DNA of 64,000 nt from Trichosphaerium sp. ATCC 40318 (lineage: Eukaryota; Discosea; Flabellinia; Trichosidae): the NCBI GenBank assembly GCA_038496445.1, contig JALMLS010000143.1, forward strand, positions 186,001 to 250,000, in the 5' to 3' direction. The position numbers and the translations under genes were made by a program. The notes beneath the pieces are model-generated. The model was not told where the DNA came from, made no database searches, and worked only from the letters and a program-made list of their open reading frames with translations. Below, in pieces: positions 1 to 10,017 of this stretch; within the stretch, counting starts at the first letter, position 1, and each line of letters starts with the position of its first letter.

Positions 1-3000
1 ATGACTTGCCTTTAAACTTGTTGTAGCTAGCGAAATACTCGCGTCCTTCGGATTTTCTGTGGCCTACACAATGCATTAAATAGTTATGATTCTATTTAAA
101 TTGTAGACATACTGGGTATGGTCTACCAGGAGCCACATAACACAGTATAATTGTTTTTTCTGTAGTTTTTGCATATTGTGTTACGTATGAAATATTGCTA
201 CAATGTGTCAACAACAAAGTTTAGCGTATTGCGTATACGTACGATGAGAAATAGTATCCTTCGCCATACCTAATTATTGTGTGTTACGAAGATCACGTGT
301 ACAAAAGAAAAATGGTACCATCCAAGTGCTGTTTTCATATTACTTAAATTCTCTTGGAATATCAATTTAAGCGCTTCCTCTTCTATACCATGAGCCATCA
401 AGTACACAGGCTATATAAAAATTCCATTAGTGTATTAAAAGCTATTTTCATAGTATAACATATGGGCACAACGAAGGATTATTTGTTTCTTTTTTTTTTT
501 TTTTTTCACGTGCAACTTGTGGTTTTTTCTTGTTCCATTTGTATTGATCTTTTAATGCGTTGAAGCATCGCAAAACTTTTCTCTGTGCGTTGTTATACTT
601 TTTACCAGACGCATCTTTCCGTGTCGAATTATTGGTACCTAACCTGCAATAACAATATCAGATGACCTCGAAAACTAAAAAACAGCTCAAAATTAAACAA
701 CTTACTCGTCTTTTTCAAGTTTATACGCCAAGTCAGATGTATATTGCTCAAACTGACTAGTAACCCACGCATTATGAGCCTTAATGAATATTTAATATAG
801 TGACCAAACGTTAATATAAGAAAGTGTCATGACGTGCCATAATTGCTTCTGTAATTTCAAAACCATCCGACTCTTGTAGTTTAAAAAAGTAATCTTTGAG
901 CCTCTTCAGTTCTCTTACAGCCACTGGGTCGTTCTTATTCATTAAATTCAGCGTTCTTGTAGCACTCCGTGAGCGCTTAGAAGAATGTCGCGATCCTTGC
1001 CTGAACCCTTGAAGACCATCCATCTCGCGCCAATCAAAATGCCATTGCCATGTCATCGCAAAATCTAATCTAAAGTTCGGTATCCAAGGATGTCGCCCAT
1101 TCTTAACTCCTACGGAAAAGAATTAAGTACGCAGTTTATGATAACATAACGCTAGTATTGAGGTACCTTCCTTGGTGTTCTTGTATTCACTATAGTACTT
1201 GTCAATGTGTGATTTTACTTCATTCGGTTTACTCCATAGTGACGAAGGTACATCACAAACTAAACCAAGCTACATTGTATGACATTCAAAGTACAGGTAC
1301 ATGTACATGTTTCGTACTTGTAAATCAGGAGATATCTTACATGCTGTTCTATCCTTGTAGAAGTCAATACTGAAGTTTGTTTTTGATTTAATCTGTCAAC
1401 CGACGTACGAACTGTTTTCCTGTTATCTTGGTGTAGTAGATCTCCCACATGAACGATAAAATGGATCCTGTCCTCAATGCAGTTTCAGCATAGTCATGAC
1501 CAAACTACAAATGTCACGTGGTATTAATGAATGCTTAGTACCATATTACAAGCCCATCCAGTTAATTGTTTGTAATTATTTGTTGAGCACTTCTTTTGTG
1601 GTAATTCTTTCATCCACTGTTTAGGTGGTTGAGTGGAATGTAATAGTATATTAATAGCGCTTGATTTATTAGGTATATTCATAAGAGCAACCTAGACAGA
1701 AGACAGTTTAGAAACTTGTTATCAAGTTTTTTTTGAATATTTCTCGAGTACCATAAGTGGTGTCAATCCTGCATTATTCGTTTTATTTACATCTATCCCT
1801 TGATTTATCAATATTCTTAGCACGTGGCAATCAGGGTTTTCAAGGCTCACTAAAATAAGATCTTTAAACACAAACACAATTGAATAAAAAATTGTGTTGT
1901 ACCTGCGTGATGCAGTGGTGTATTTCCTTTCTTATCAGTACTATTAACATCGATGCCACATTGATATAATGAATTTATTGTTCGCTTGATACCTTTACGA
2001 TCAATACCTAATTTCAAAGTCACGTGAGAATCACGTTTTTTTCAAGTTTTTTCAAAATAACAAGAAGAGTTGAAAGAGGTTGGTCTAATACCATTATTTG
2101 TTCGCCAAACTAATGTCCAATCTGCTCCGTATTTGAGCAACATTTTTGCTGCTTTTATTCTGTTCATAGAAGCTATAGAAAAAATGTTTGCACTAATAAA
2201 AGCACAAGATATATGACGTTACCTGCATGGAAAAACGGTGTACGCTCTTTAGAGTCCTTTAAATCAACACGTGCTTTCAATTTAATAAGCTCTTCCAAAC
2301 TCTGTAGCTTATTCGCAATAACTGGCACAAGAGCTTAGCGATTGTACAACAGAAATTGTGTTGGTTTTACCTGCAACATGAAGTGCACTATATCCTTGAC
2401 TGTCTCGTGTATCTACACCAGATCCTAGGTGTACCAACGCTCTTAAACAAGGTACACGTTCCTCTTCAGCTAATAATTGATTTCAATACGCCATAAGGAA
2501 GTTGTTTTCTTCGAGGTAAAATCCTCTAACCTGCTACATGTATTGGTGTCCTTCCTTTACCATTTTTTACGTCTAACTCAGCGCCCAAGTCTATCAAAAT
2601 TGATACATTCTCAACGCTACCGCTTTTTGCTTAATAAAACGTATATTTAGCTCGTGACTAATGCTAGCTAAAATACGCAAAACAACATAAAAAAAGTAAC
2701 ATTTCAAAAAAAATTCAAATATAATTTCTGTTTGTACCTGCAAGGTGTAATGGCGTATTATATGCGTTTCCTTGAGCGTTTATAGAAGCACCATGCATTG
2801 TCAATACACGAAATAAATCTGGTGGCGTCTTAGGATGCATTGAAGCAAGATGTAATGCTGTAATCTAAGGAGAGAATAAAAAGCTAAAAATAATAAACTT
2901 ACGGCATGAAGCCGTAAAAAAAAAAGAAAAAAACAATCCCCCGTCGTGAAAACTTTAAATCACGTGTGGACATGTACAAAAAAAAAAGATAAAATAACCT

Positions 3001-3215
3001 CTTACGCCTATTTGCTCGTCTTTGTAGTTTAAATCGATCCGTGATTCTCTTATAAGCGCACGAAGTTCTGTGACATCTACTCCTTTTTCTGACGCTAATG
3101 CTTGTAGAAATAAGCGGCTATAAGGCGCCAAAAAGAGTTAGTTAACGAAGTTTAGTCAAACAAAACAACAAAAAAAAAAAAGAGAGAGGTGGTGTAAGAT
3201 GCAGCTAATGTTGTC
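1..3215 (-). CDS. Ankyrin-repeat protein with PARP-type ADP-ribosyltransferase domain (tankyrase-like), 3' end off window
   Basis: Spliced by eye, the minus strand gives one protein of at least 15 exons. From about 3119 down to 1542 there are roughly eight ankyrin repeats, each ending in TPLHxA-like text (e.g. GNTPLHHA, GRTPIHVA, YNTPLHLA). A middle region with little recognisable homology follows (1500-500). Then comes a PARP-like core: an HG (residues LMAHGIEEEAL, about 380-400), GWYGEGYYFSS (about 240-270) matching the G-K-G-x-YF motif, and KTIILCYVAPG (about 70-160) matching the LLCEVALG strand. These would supply the His and Tyr of the H-Y-E triad; the Glu would lie beyond position 1. 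Known tankyrases/PARPs transfer ADP-ribose from NAD+ to proteins. The first exon is uncertain (an ATG lies near 3215 but its donor is unclear), and the join near 800 is not resolved because TAA follows at 811. Ankyrin part is sure, PARP part likely. Confidence 0.68.
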
Positions 3216-3437
3216 ATAACCGCCAATACTATAATGAAAAAAAGATAGCACTTTAAAGCTCAAAGGAGAACTTCTTTATATTCTCCCATACTGGCCAAAA
3301 AAAAAAGCCAACTGCAGTAGGAATAATAGGGTTGATGATATGTTGTATCTTTTCTTTACTGGTTTTTGTCAAACAGAAAACCTCTTCGTGTAGTTTTGTA
3401 AATAAATTTTTTTTTGAAACTTTTTTTTTTAACCGTA

Positions 3438-3815
3438 CTATATTCGCTCTTCTACCTTCAACTCCTCCGTCTGCTCTTCGCTAGTCTCACTAGAGAACTT
3501 TATACTCTCATGGGATTTCGAAGAGCGATCTTGCTGTACATTTACGCGTTTTGCTACCCTGTGTATTGTATTACCCATCAGGCTTGTATATCCCTTGTTT
3601 TTGAAAAAAAAAATAAACCAAAAACCAATGAGAGATGCTTGATAACTAAAAATGACGTTCCCAATCACGATTTTATTGACTCTTGTTGACACTATTTTCT
3701 TTAATACTATGTACATACGCCAATGCGAACCAGTACGCGACGGTTGGGACACGTGATGCAAAAAAAACTGTGCTTTAGGAAAACTTGCCCGCAGTTTTGG
3801 TAGTAAAAAACACAA
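3438..3815 (-). CDS. Possible small membrane protein, C-terminal part clearest
   Basis: I do not recognise this protein. An open frame of up to 125 codons ends at 3438. Its last ~50 residues are polar and acidic, with an S/E/T-rich tail (SSETSEEQTEELKVEERI), which looks like real coding sequence. The stretch before it is hydrophobic (SLIGFWFIFFF) and T-rich on the sense strand, so part of it may instead be an intron with its acceptor near 3600. The start is therefore uncertain. It lies between the ankyrin-PARP gene and the GST gene, all on the minus strand. Confidence 0.3.
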   Translation of the reverse strand: MCFLLPKLRASFPKAQFFLHHVSQPSRTGSHWRMYIVLKKIVSTRVNKIVIGNVIFSYQASLIGFWFIFFFKNKGYTSLMGNTIHRVAKRVNVQQDRSSKSHESIKFSSETSEEQTEELKVEERI

Positions 3816-3935
3816 TAACGTTTAAACTCACTACTATGATACACGTGACTCCAAAGAACAACTTCTGTCACATTTTAACTCATTACAGGTTTTGATAACT
3901 AGCGCTAGCCCGATAAACAAAAGTTACTGCACACC

Positions 3936-4061
3936 ATGGCTGAGGTTCCATCAAAGGGAATGGATCGCTCACTGCTAACACAAATGCTAGTGCCAGCTAA
4001 AGGTCGCCACGCTCATAGGTGGTGTACCACAAATAGTTTCTTTGTGGAGCTATTACTTTAG
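3936..4061 (+). CDS. Small ORF, 41 codons, doubtful
   Basis: A short plus-strand frame begins at ATG 3936 (MAEVPSKGMDRSLL) and ends at TAG 4061. It sits in the 290-base gap upstream of the 3438-3815 candidate and downstream of the GST stop. There is no homology I recognise. A GT at about 4002 could be a donor, so it could also be a first exon. Chance ORF is a real alternative. Confidence 0.2.
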   Translation: MAEVPSKGMDRSLLTQMLVPAKGRHAHRWCTTNSFFVELLL

Positions 4062-4106
4062 TAGTCGTAATTGTTAGTAATGCACAGCTTTCCGTATTGG
4101 TTTAAG

Positions 4107-5056
4107 TTAATCAGATTTATTCATTTCTTCATGTTCTTTTAGTTCTTTTGACAAATCCCTAAATAGGTTCTTTCCTTTCGTTTCACGTGTCCAACCGATA
4201 GGGTTAGCATGTTTAGCGCTTTCTCTTTCTTCAATGAGTTTATAGTATCGTTTAACGAATCTATAATTGCCAATCGGGAAGCCATGCCTTACCAAGTATC
4301 TAAGCAATGGAAAAAATGCACAATCAGCAATCGACATTTTCTCACCACCAAGGAAAGTCGTTTTCTCAAGATAGACATTCCATAGATTCTCCATTTCGTG
4401 CTCAATAGCCTTCCTAGCCTTTATGACTTCAGGGATATGTGGTAGATAACAAGCTTTCTTCTCAAACAGGTACTCAAGCGGATCAATAAGCATTCCGAAA
4501 GAATCGCTTTCTGCTTGACGCATGTACACAATTGCTGCTTCTCTAGGATCGCTTGGAACCAAGGAAACAGTCTTGTATTGCTGTTCAAGGTACAATAGGA
4601 TGGCTTGAGACTCGTACATGACCAGAGGATCGCCTTTTTCGGGCGTCTAAAAAAAAAAAGGTTAAAAACGGTTTTTACGCTTTTATCTAACATTTGTGTC
4701 ATCTATCATTGTTGGTGTTTTTCCTCGTGGATTGATAGCGTAGAAGCGAGGTATTCTCGTTTGTTTTATTGGTTTTGACATAACTTTCAAACGAATAGCT
4801 TTATACCTATCGTATTAGTCAATACATATGTTAAAACCGCGTATGGGGTAATTTTAAACGGGTCTTACTCTAGTTTTTTCTCATGAAGCGCCATCATTAC
4901 GCGCATTGAAGGAGTAGAACCATTAGCCCAATACAAGGTTATTCCTACATGGTGTTATTTATACTTCATGCTTGAACACAACTTCAGCTTTTAATTACCT
5001 TGTGGTTTATGGCTAAGGTCAAGATGTGGAAATGGGCCAGTCCGTGCTTCGGCCAT
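4107..5056 (-). CDS. Glutathione S-transferase
   Basis: Four exons by eye. Exon 1 starts at ATG 5056 (MAEARTGPFPHLDLSHKPQ). Exon 2 holds LYWANGSTPSMRVMMALHEKKLE, the typical first beta strand and helix of the thioredoxin-like GST N-domain, with a Ser near the usual catalytic Ser/Tyr position. Exon 3 has INPRGKTPTMIDD, matching the NPxGKVPxL motif with the cis-proline, and exon 4 has YESQAILLYLEQQY, the glutathione-gamma-glutamyl binding ES motif. The rest (about 150 residues) is the all-helical C-domain with SIADCAFFPLLRYL, the N-capping box region. The family conjugates glutathione to electrophiles in the cytosol. The donors at exons 1-3 are GTAATT, GTAAGA and GTTAGA-like. The class cannot be fixed by eye. 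Confidence 0.88.
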
Positions 5057-5238
5057 AGTGTTTCAACGTTAAAAAACAGCCAAACAGTTAAATGAACGCA
5101 GTTATGAGAATTTTTCCGTAAATGTCACAAAACACCATGTGTACGCAGTTTGCATACCTTACTATGTAGCACATACTCTAGCGATCACCTACAACATTTT
5201 AACAATTAGAACGGTTGCATCAGGAATGACTCAGGCAC

Positions 5239-7340
5239 ATGTTCAGTGAACTATTGCGAGTAGTTGTAGCAGCCAACTTAACGCGCTTCCCAACTCACTA
5301 TTCGCAACAGTGTAATATGTTTCAGGTGCTCAAGTATAATTCGCGGTCATACAGCCGTTATTCACGGCGACCAAGAACACAGCGGCGGTTTAGATCTAAA
5401 GTAATATCTAAAAACACTGTTATTAAACGATCACGCTTTGGTGCTACCGCTTTAGCGTTTTTAACGGCTTCTGCTGGATTATTTCTCTCAGTACATAATT
5501 TTCCTCTGTTTCGCGTCTATTACGATTCCAATCATCGGTAGGGAGTATTCGTCACCTTGGTTGGGTTTCCAATTGGATCTCGGTTCATATTTCCTTATTT
5601 CGCAAAAGTACGCCTCAAACTTACTTCTAGTACCTTGCCGTACCAATGAAAGTACTATTAGCTTGGTTTTTATTCAAAACCTAAAAAGAAAGCAACGCTG
5701 CCATTTGGTAGAAGTGAGGAGTTGTCACATTTAGAGAAATTACTCAAACGTACTCCTAATAATGTTTACATACTTGATGGCGAAGAAGAAATTACAGAAT
5801 TTGCAAGACATATTTCAGATAAAGCAGATAGATCACTTTATATCGTACGTGTCTGCAACACGTGGATTTTATTCTTAAAATCACAATAATATATATGTTC
5901 TTTAACCTCTTGTGTTGCTTCTTATTGAACACACAACCCGTCATGAGCATTTATGAGCTTGTTTTTGTAGTATAAAAACAATGACGCTTGTTACAGTTTT
6001 TTTCTAATTTTGTTTTTCTAGTGCTTCAGACGCTCAGTGAACGTCAATGCAGCAGTATGTGGTATTTATTACAATAAGCATCCTTTTGTAAAAATAATTG
6101 ATTGAGGTTGGTACTAGGTATTCAGGTTGAGCGAAAATGTATGGCTCCCAATGGGTATGTTTTTTTTTTTTGAAAAAATCAAACTTGTCAACTCTTCGAA
6201 CAATATTATTTGATTAAAGGATTGTAGGTGTTATTGGTGAAGTGACAGCCGCATACTTTAAACTGATACAAATACTCCTAAATACTCTATGTTCGAATAA
6301 TGGTATGTGATATTGGCGAAAAGTCTCAGACTTTTTTTTTAATTCTAAATACAAAGCAGGACAGAGATATGCTACTACGTTTAACTTTTTTGAGGTACAC
6401 GCTTTTTTATTGTTACTGTTCACTTACCTGATATGTTATCAAGCTCTTTGAGTATATATTACGTGGTGTAAAAATGATGAAGGTGGGACCTGGAGAGTAT
6501 CCCCTCGTTGTTATTGATCAAGTACTCATTTTTTTTTCACCTTTTTAAAAGTATCTTTCTTTGTTTTCTGACGTTTATCTTAATTGCATTAAATTGTTTT
6601 GTTGATATGTTACCAATTGTGTTACTGATATTAAGTTATTTGAAGCTTGATACTTTGATTACAAGACATGAAGGAGCAGAAGAGAAAATAACAAAGGATG
6701 TGTATCTTTCATTTTTACATACTGTTTCACGATGGGCTGTAAATATTTGCTGTGATTTACACCTTTGTCATGTCATAATGGTTGCATCGAAAGAGTATAA
6801 TGCAGAATCAATAGTTAAGCGTACGCCAAGAGGTTTTTCAATGTCACCTAAAAATATCAAAGCACTCCCTGTTTTCTTCTGTTTTTGTTGTTAATAGTTT
6901 TAATTATTGTATAGATCTTCCAGGCTTGGTAATTATTTGAGAATGTAATATTTATTACACCCTAACTATGTTAATTAGGAACGTCACTCAAAAATACTCA
7001 GACTTGAACCATTATCAAGGTCTAGACAAAATTCTCTCGTGACTAAACCTTCTAACTTTTTTGAAGTGATAAGAAAGTAGATTTTCTTCGTTTGAGCTTG
7101 AAGCATGACAGACGCACTGAAGTATTAGAATATTATGAGCGTGAGATATTAGCGTTTTCTAAAACAGAAGAAGATCTTCGTTGGGTAGTTGACTCTGTAA
7201 ATGAAGCAAATGAGAAAGGTACCTTCACGGTTCGTTTTGTCTTTTTCTTTTCTGACAAATCACGTCTTGTAGATGCACTAATCACTGTTGTAAAGTCACT
7301 AAGAGAACTTCACTTTCACCCTGGCATTATAAAGCTATAA
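5239..7340 (+). CDS. Putative mitochondrial membrane-anchored ATPase-like protein (YME2/RNA12-like?)
   Basis: Several exons. The N-terminus, best started at the second ATG (5317), is rich in Arg/Ser/Tyr with almost no acid residues, like a mitochondrial presequence. It is followed by one hydrophobic segment (GATALAFLTASAGLFLS). After a second exon (about 5670-5845; LPFGRSEELSHLEKLL, NNVYILDG) comes a region near 6600-6850 with FLHTVSRWAV and CHVIMVASKEY, then HSKILRLEPLS near 6980. The order hydrophobic strand, WA helix, HVIxxxS strand, LxPLS resembles the ATPase core of YME2/RNA12-type inner-membrane proteins. I see no Walker A GxxxxGK[ST]; the P-loop position looks degenerate or lies in an unresolved exon. 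The C-terminal exon (7092-7340) is KTEEDLRWVVDSVNEANEKG-like and ends at TAA 7340. Function is an inference. Confidence 0.45.
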
Positions 7341-7401
7341 AATAGACATGAGAGTATTACGTAAAATGTACAATAACTTATTTCAAATAAGAAAAAAAAT
7401 A

Positions 7402-7990
7402 TTACTTCGAAAACCAGACTGTTAACTTGACATGACTTGACAATGGTTTCTCCTTTTTTGTACTTGTGGGAAGAAATACGCTTCTTTTTGACAATTTAGG
7501 AAAGAAATGGCATTGTCTTACCAATACTATTCTTGTGAGTACCTTCAAACTTTCTTTTAGCTTGACTAGGTAGTCTAGATTCTGCGCACTCAGGTAAAGA
7601 AACAAGCACCTGGTACAGTGTTGATTATGGTCAAATTTTTGTGTGAGAACCACGCTAGTTTACAAAAAAAACCTGTGCAAACGCGTACCTTTTAACGAAA
7701 GACAACTTTTTGTAGTGGTCAGGTAATGGTGATGCAGTTCGGAGCTGCGGTTTTCATATTTTAGTCTTCACCTAGCTTGTTATTCCCTTGATACAATTAA
7801 AATGGACAAGAACATTTTGCTCGCTCATTTGGCGAAGGTGCTTTAACAAAAAAACCAAAACGGTGTTGTATTTTCGTGCACTTTTTATCGCATTATTATG
7901 ATTTGAGCACGTGCTTTCAAAACTATCTTTGAACTGTAAAAAGACGCCTAGAACCTTGCTTGCGTGGAGTTCATTATTACCTAGCGCCAT
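7402..7990 (-). CDS. Unrecognised small spliced gene (candidate)
   Basis: A minus-strand model starts at ATG 7990 (MALGNNELHASK) and can be spliced through exons at about 7790-7990, 7690-7745 (SPLPDHYKKLSFVK) and 7540-7645 (VVLTQKFDHNQHC, NLDYLVKLKESLK), ending near 7402-7560. The helical, Lys-rich composition and the compatible intron phases suggest real coding. Two 21-base stretches inside the first exon look like GT...AG introns but can equally be read through in frame. I recognise no domain. It would be divergent from the lectin gene that begins at 8127. Confidence 0.33.
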
Positions 7991-8126
7991 ATCTTTTGTG
8001 TACTATTCTTTTGGCTCCTTACACGAACCTCACCAGTTTCTATGGCGTAGCGGTACAAGTAAATACGATCACATTTATTATTTGTCAGACTCGCTTTCAA
8101 AACCATTTTACCGGGTACACCAAACC

Positions 8127-8651
8127 ATGCGCACCTTATCATACCTAATACTCGCTTCCTTGTTTACCGTAGTATATCTACAAACCATTCAAAGAGTCCT
8201 TATTCACGCATCTCAGAGCTACCGTCACCCCAGCAACTATTTCATTGGCACCAGTAAATCACCTAGGAACGGCAGAAGCTTAACGCTAGAAACAATCCAT
8301 AAAAACGTTGTGTTTTATGAAATACCGCTAGCACAACAGGGATACTACGCGTATTCAATCGAAGCGAACACAGATTATTGTATGGACAGCAGTTCAGGTG
8401 TTGGAAATGGGTTGAATCTCAAGTTGTGGAAGTGCGATTTCCGAAACCCTAATCAAATGTTTCTAAAGCAGCATGTTAATGAACCCAGTTTTGGGTACAT
8501 TTACAGGTTAAGAAGTATTAAAGGATCCTATTATGTCGATAAAGGTAATGGTATCAGTAACGCTCAGAATGTACACATGTGGGCTGGAAGTTTTGATACT
8601 GCTGGTAATACAAACCAAGAGTTTTTTATAAATGTTCTCCCTAACAAATAA
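8127..8651 (+). CDS. Secreted beta-trefoil (ricin-B-like) lectin domain protein
   Basis: Single exon, 174 residues. ATG 8127 is preferred over the in-frame upstream ATG at 7911 because it opens a good signal peptide (MRTLSYLILASLFTVVYL). The mature part holds beta-trefoil features: YCMDSSSGVGNGLNLKLWKC, a C-x-D...G..v.lw.C repeat, then QMFLKQH, and a second unit SYYVDKGNGISNAQNVHMWAG...NQEFFI in which NQEFF stands at the usual QxW/QxF place. Such domains bind carbohydrate outside the cell; only about two of three lobes are clear. There is no enzymatic domain. A long 5' open frame without ATG use suggests a 5' UTR or promoter between 7991 and 8126. Confidence 0.72.
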   Translation: MRTLSYLILASLFTVVYLQTIQRVLIHASQSYRHPSNYFIGTSKSPRNGRSLTLETIHKNVVFYEIPLAQQGYYAYSIEANTDYCMDSSSGVGNGLNLKLWKCDFRNPNQMFLKQHVNEPSFGYIYRLRSIKGSYYVDKGNGISNAQNVHMWAGSFDTAGNTNQEFFINVLPNK

Positions 8652-9048
8652 ACAATATTCCAATTCAAAATGTGTACAATACACTTCGTTTTGTCAACTT
8701 AAACAAATGTAAAGAATACAATTACTTGTTCTTGATTAGCGTTCAGGTTAATGTTCCTTAAGAGAACTACTCTTTCCGCTTTTGGGAAAAGTACAGTCGT
8801 AGTTTAAAGTCAACAATATTGTTGCAATAAAACAAAATAAGTCATTTCAAAAAAAACTTGTGAGACCTCCCTGGCTTAAGTGCCTCTGTTTGTATGAACT
8901 ACCGTAACACATACAAACACTGTTCAGGTACTACCCTACAACTAGTCAATTCGAACCTCGCACAAAGTAATTTGATAGTCCTTGATAGTCAGCACGTGAT
9001 ACAGAAAGTCGAAATTTTTTTACTGTTCCCAATAAAACTACAACAACA
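8652..9048. other. Intergenic spacer
   Basis: This holds the 3' flank of the lectin gene (AATAAA-like text at 8827) and the 5' flank of the next plus-strand gene, with one CACGTG at about 8993. No gene seen. Confidence 0.5.
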
Positions 9049-9879
9049 ATGCCGAGCGCGGGGATGATGGTTACGTTATATAAATGGCTTCCAAAGGTAA
9101 ACGATAAAACCTGGGCTATTGTCATCCTCATACTGAATATCTTTCTCCCTGGTACATCCACAACGCTTGTAACAACGAATAACTAATAAAATTAAGGTAT
9201 TGGGACGTTAATAGCGGGATGTATGTTTGACCACACTAAAAGTATTCTTGTTGGCATCGTTCAGTTCTTTACTGCCTTTCTACTTATTGGCTGGCTATGG
9301 TCTGTAATTTGGGGAGTATTAATTGTCAAGCAGAGCAAGTACGTAAAGTTTTCTCAACCTCATATCTTTTTGCCATAATTTTTCAAAAATCACGTGTTTA
9401 GTCATTTCAACGCGCAGTAGTGCGTACAGTATACTTCTAACACTGGGATTTTTTTGTAGCTCTCACTTTTCATTGTAATATGGAAACTCCGAAATATGGC
9501 GTTTGCGTGTTGTCTACCAACCAAATAAATTCACAAAGGATCTTTTTGTTGGTACTGTAAAAAGCGAAGAATGAGAAGAATAGTATCCTGAAAATGTTGA
9601 TAATTTTCCTTCTTCGGTTGTTAGGTGTGAATCCATTCCGAAAATAGGCTTCCCACCATTATTTGATAGTCTCATGTTCTCTTTGAAGCGAAACCGAGTG
9701 GTTGGTGACCGTAGGTATTTCTTACATAATTCCGATCCATTCTTTTTTGCTATGTCTTTTTCTGGGCTTTTATTTACGACTGTACAGTGCCTACAGCGCA
9801 GTTGATGTCCCTTGTGCCACGTATTGGTTGGTTACCAATCATGCTAGATAGGCACCGGGCAGTAGGGTTCGCTTTGTGA
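9049..9879 (+). CDS. SPEC3/Stum-like small membrane protein with C-terminal extension
   Basis: Exon 1 (ATG 9049) gives MPSAGMMVTLYKWLPKVNDK and a hydrophobic AIVILILNIFLPG. Exon 2 gives GTLIAGCMFDH, then ILVGIVQFFTAFLLIGWLWS and VIWGVLIVKQS. NIFxPGxGTLIxG followed by QFxxAxLLIGWLWSxIWGVL is the pattern I associate with SPEC3/Stum membrane proteins (two transmembrane segments; mechanosensory role in flies for Stum). Exon 3 begins about 9460. It can stop at TAA 9478, or splice at GTAATA (9475) to 9625 in matching phase, adding CESIPKIGFPPLFDSLMFSL and, after one more intron, PTAQLMSLVPRIGWLPIML up to TGA 9879. I prefer the longer model because all phases fit; the short form would then be intron retention. 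Confidence 0.58.
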
Positions 9880-10017
9880 GGCGATAAGCTCTTCTTGGAA
9901 GGTTATTTTATTTTGTACTCACAGGATAGATATGTGAGTTTTTTTCGTTAAGTCTCCGCTAGTCACAAATGCAAAAAACGAAACGAAAACGTTAAAACAC
10001 CTCGAATTCTAACCACT

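Noticed and set aside
7780-7990. Two 21-base GT...AG stretches as mini-introns
   Set aside because: Both are multiples of three and readable in frame; no other intron this short is supported in the window.
8127-8651. Reading the beta-trefoil protein as a ricin-type toxin
   Set aside because: Only the lectin fold is seen; there is no catalytic A-chain or other toxic domain.
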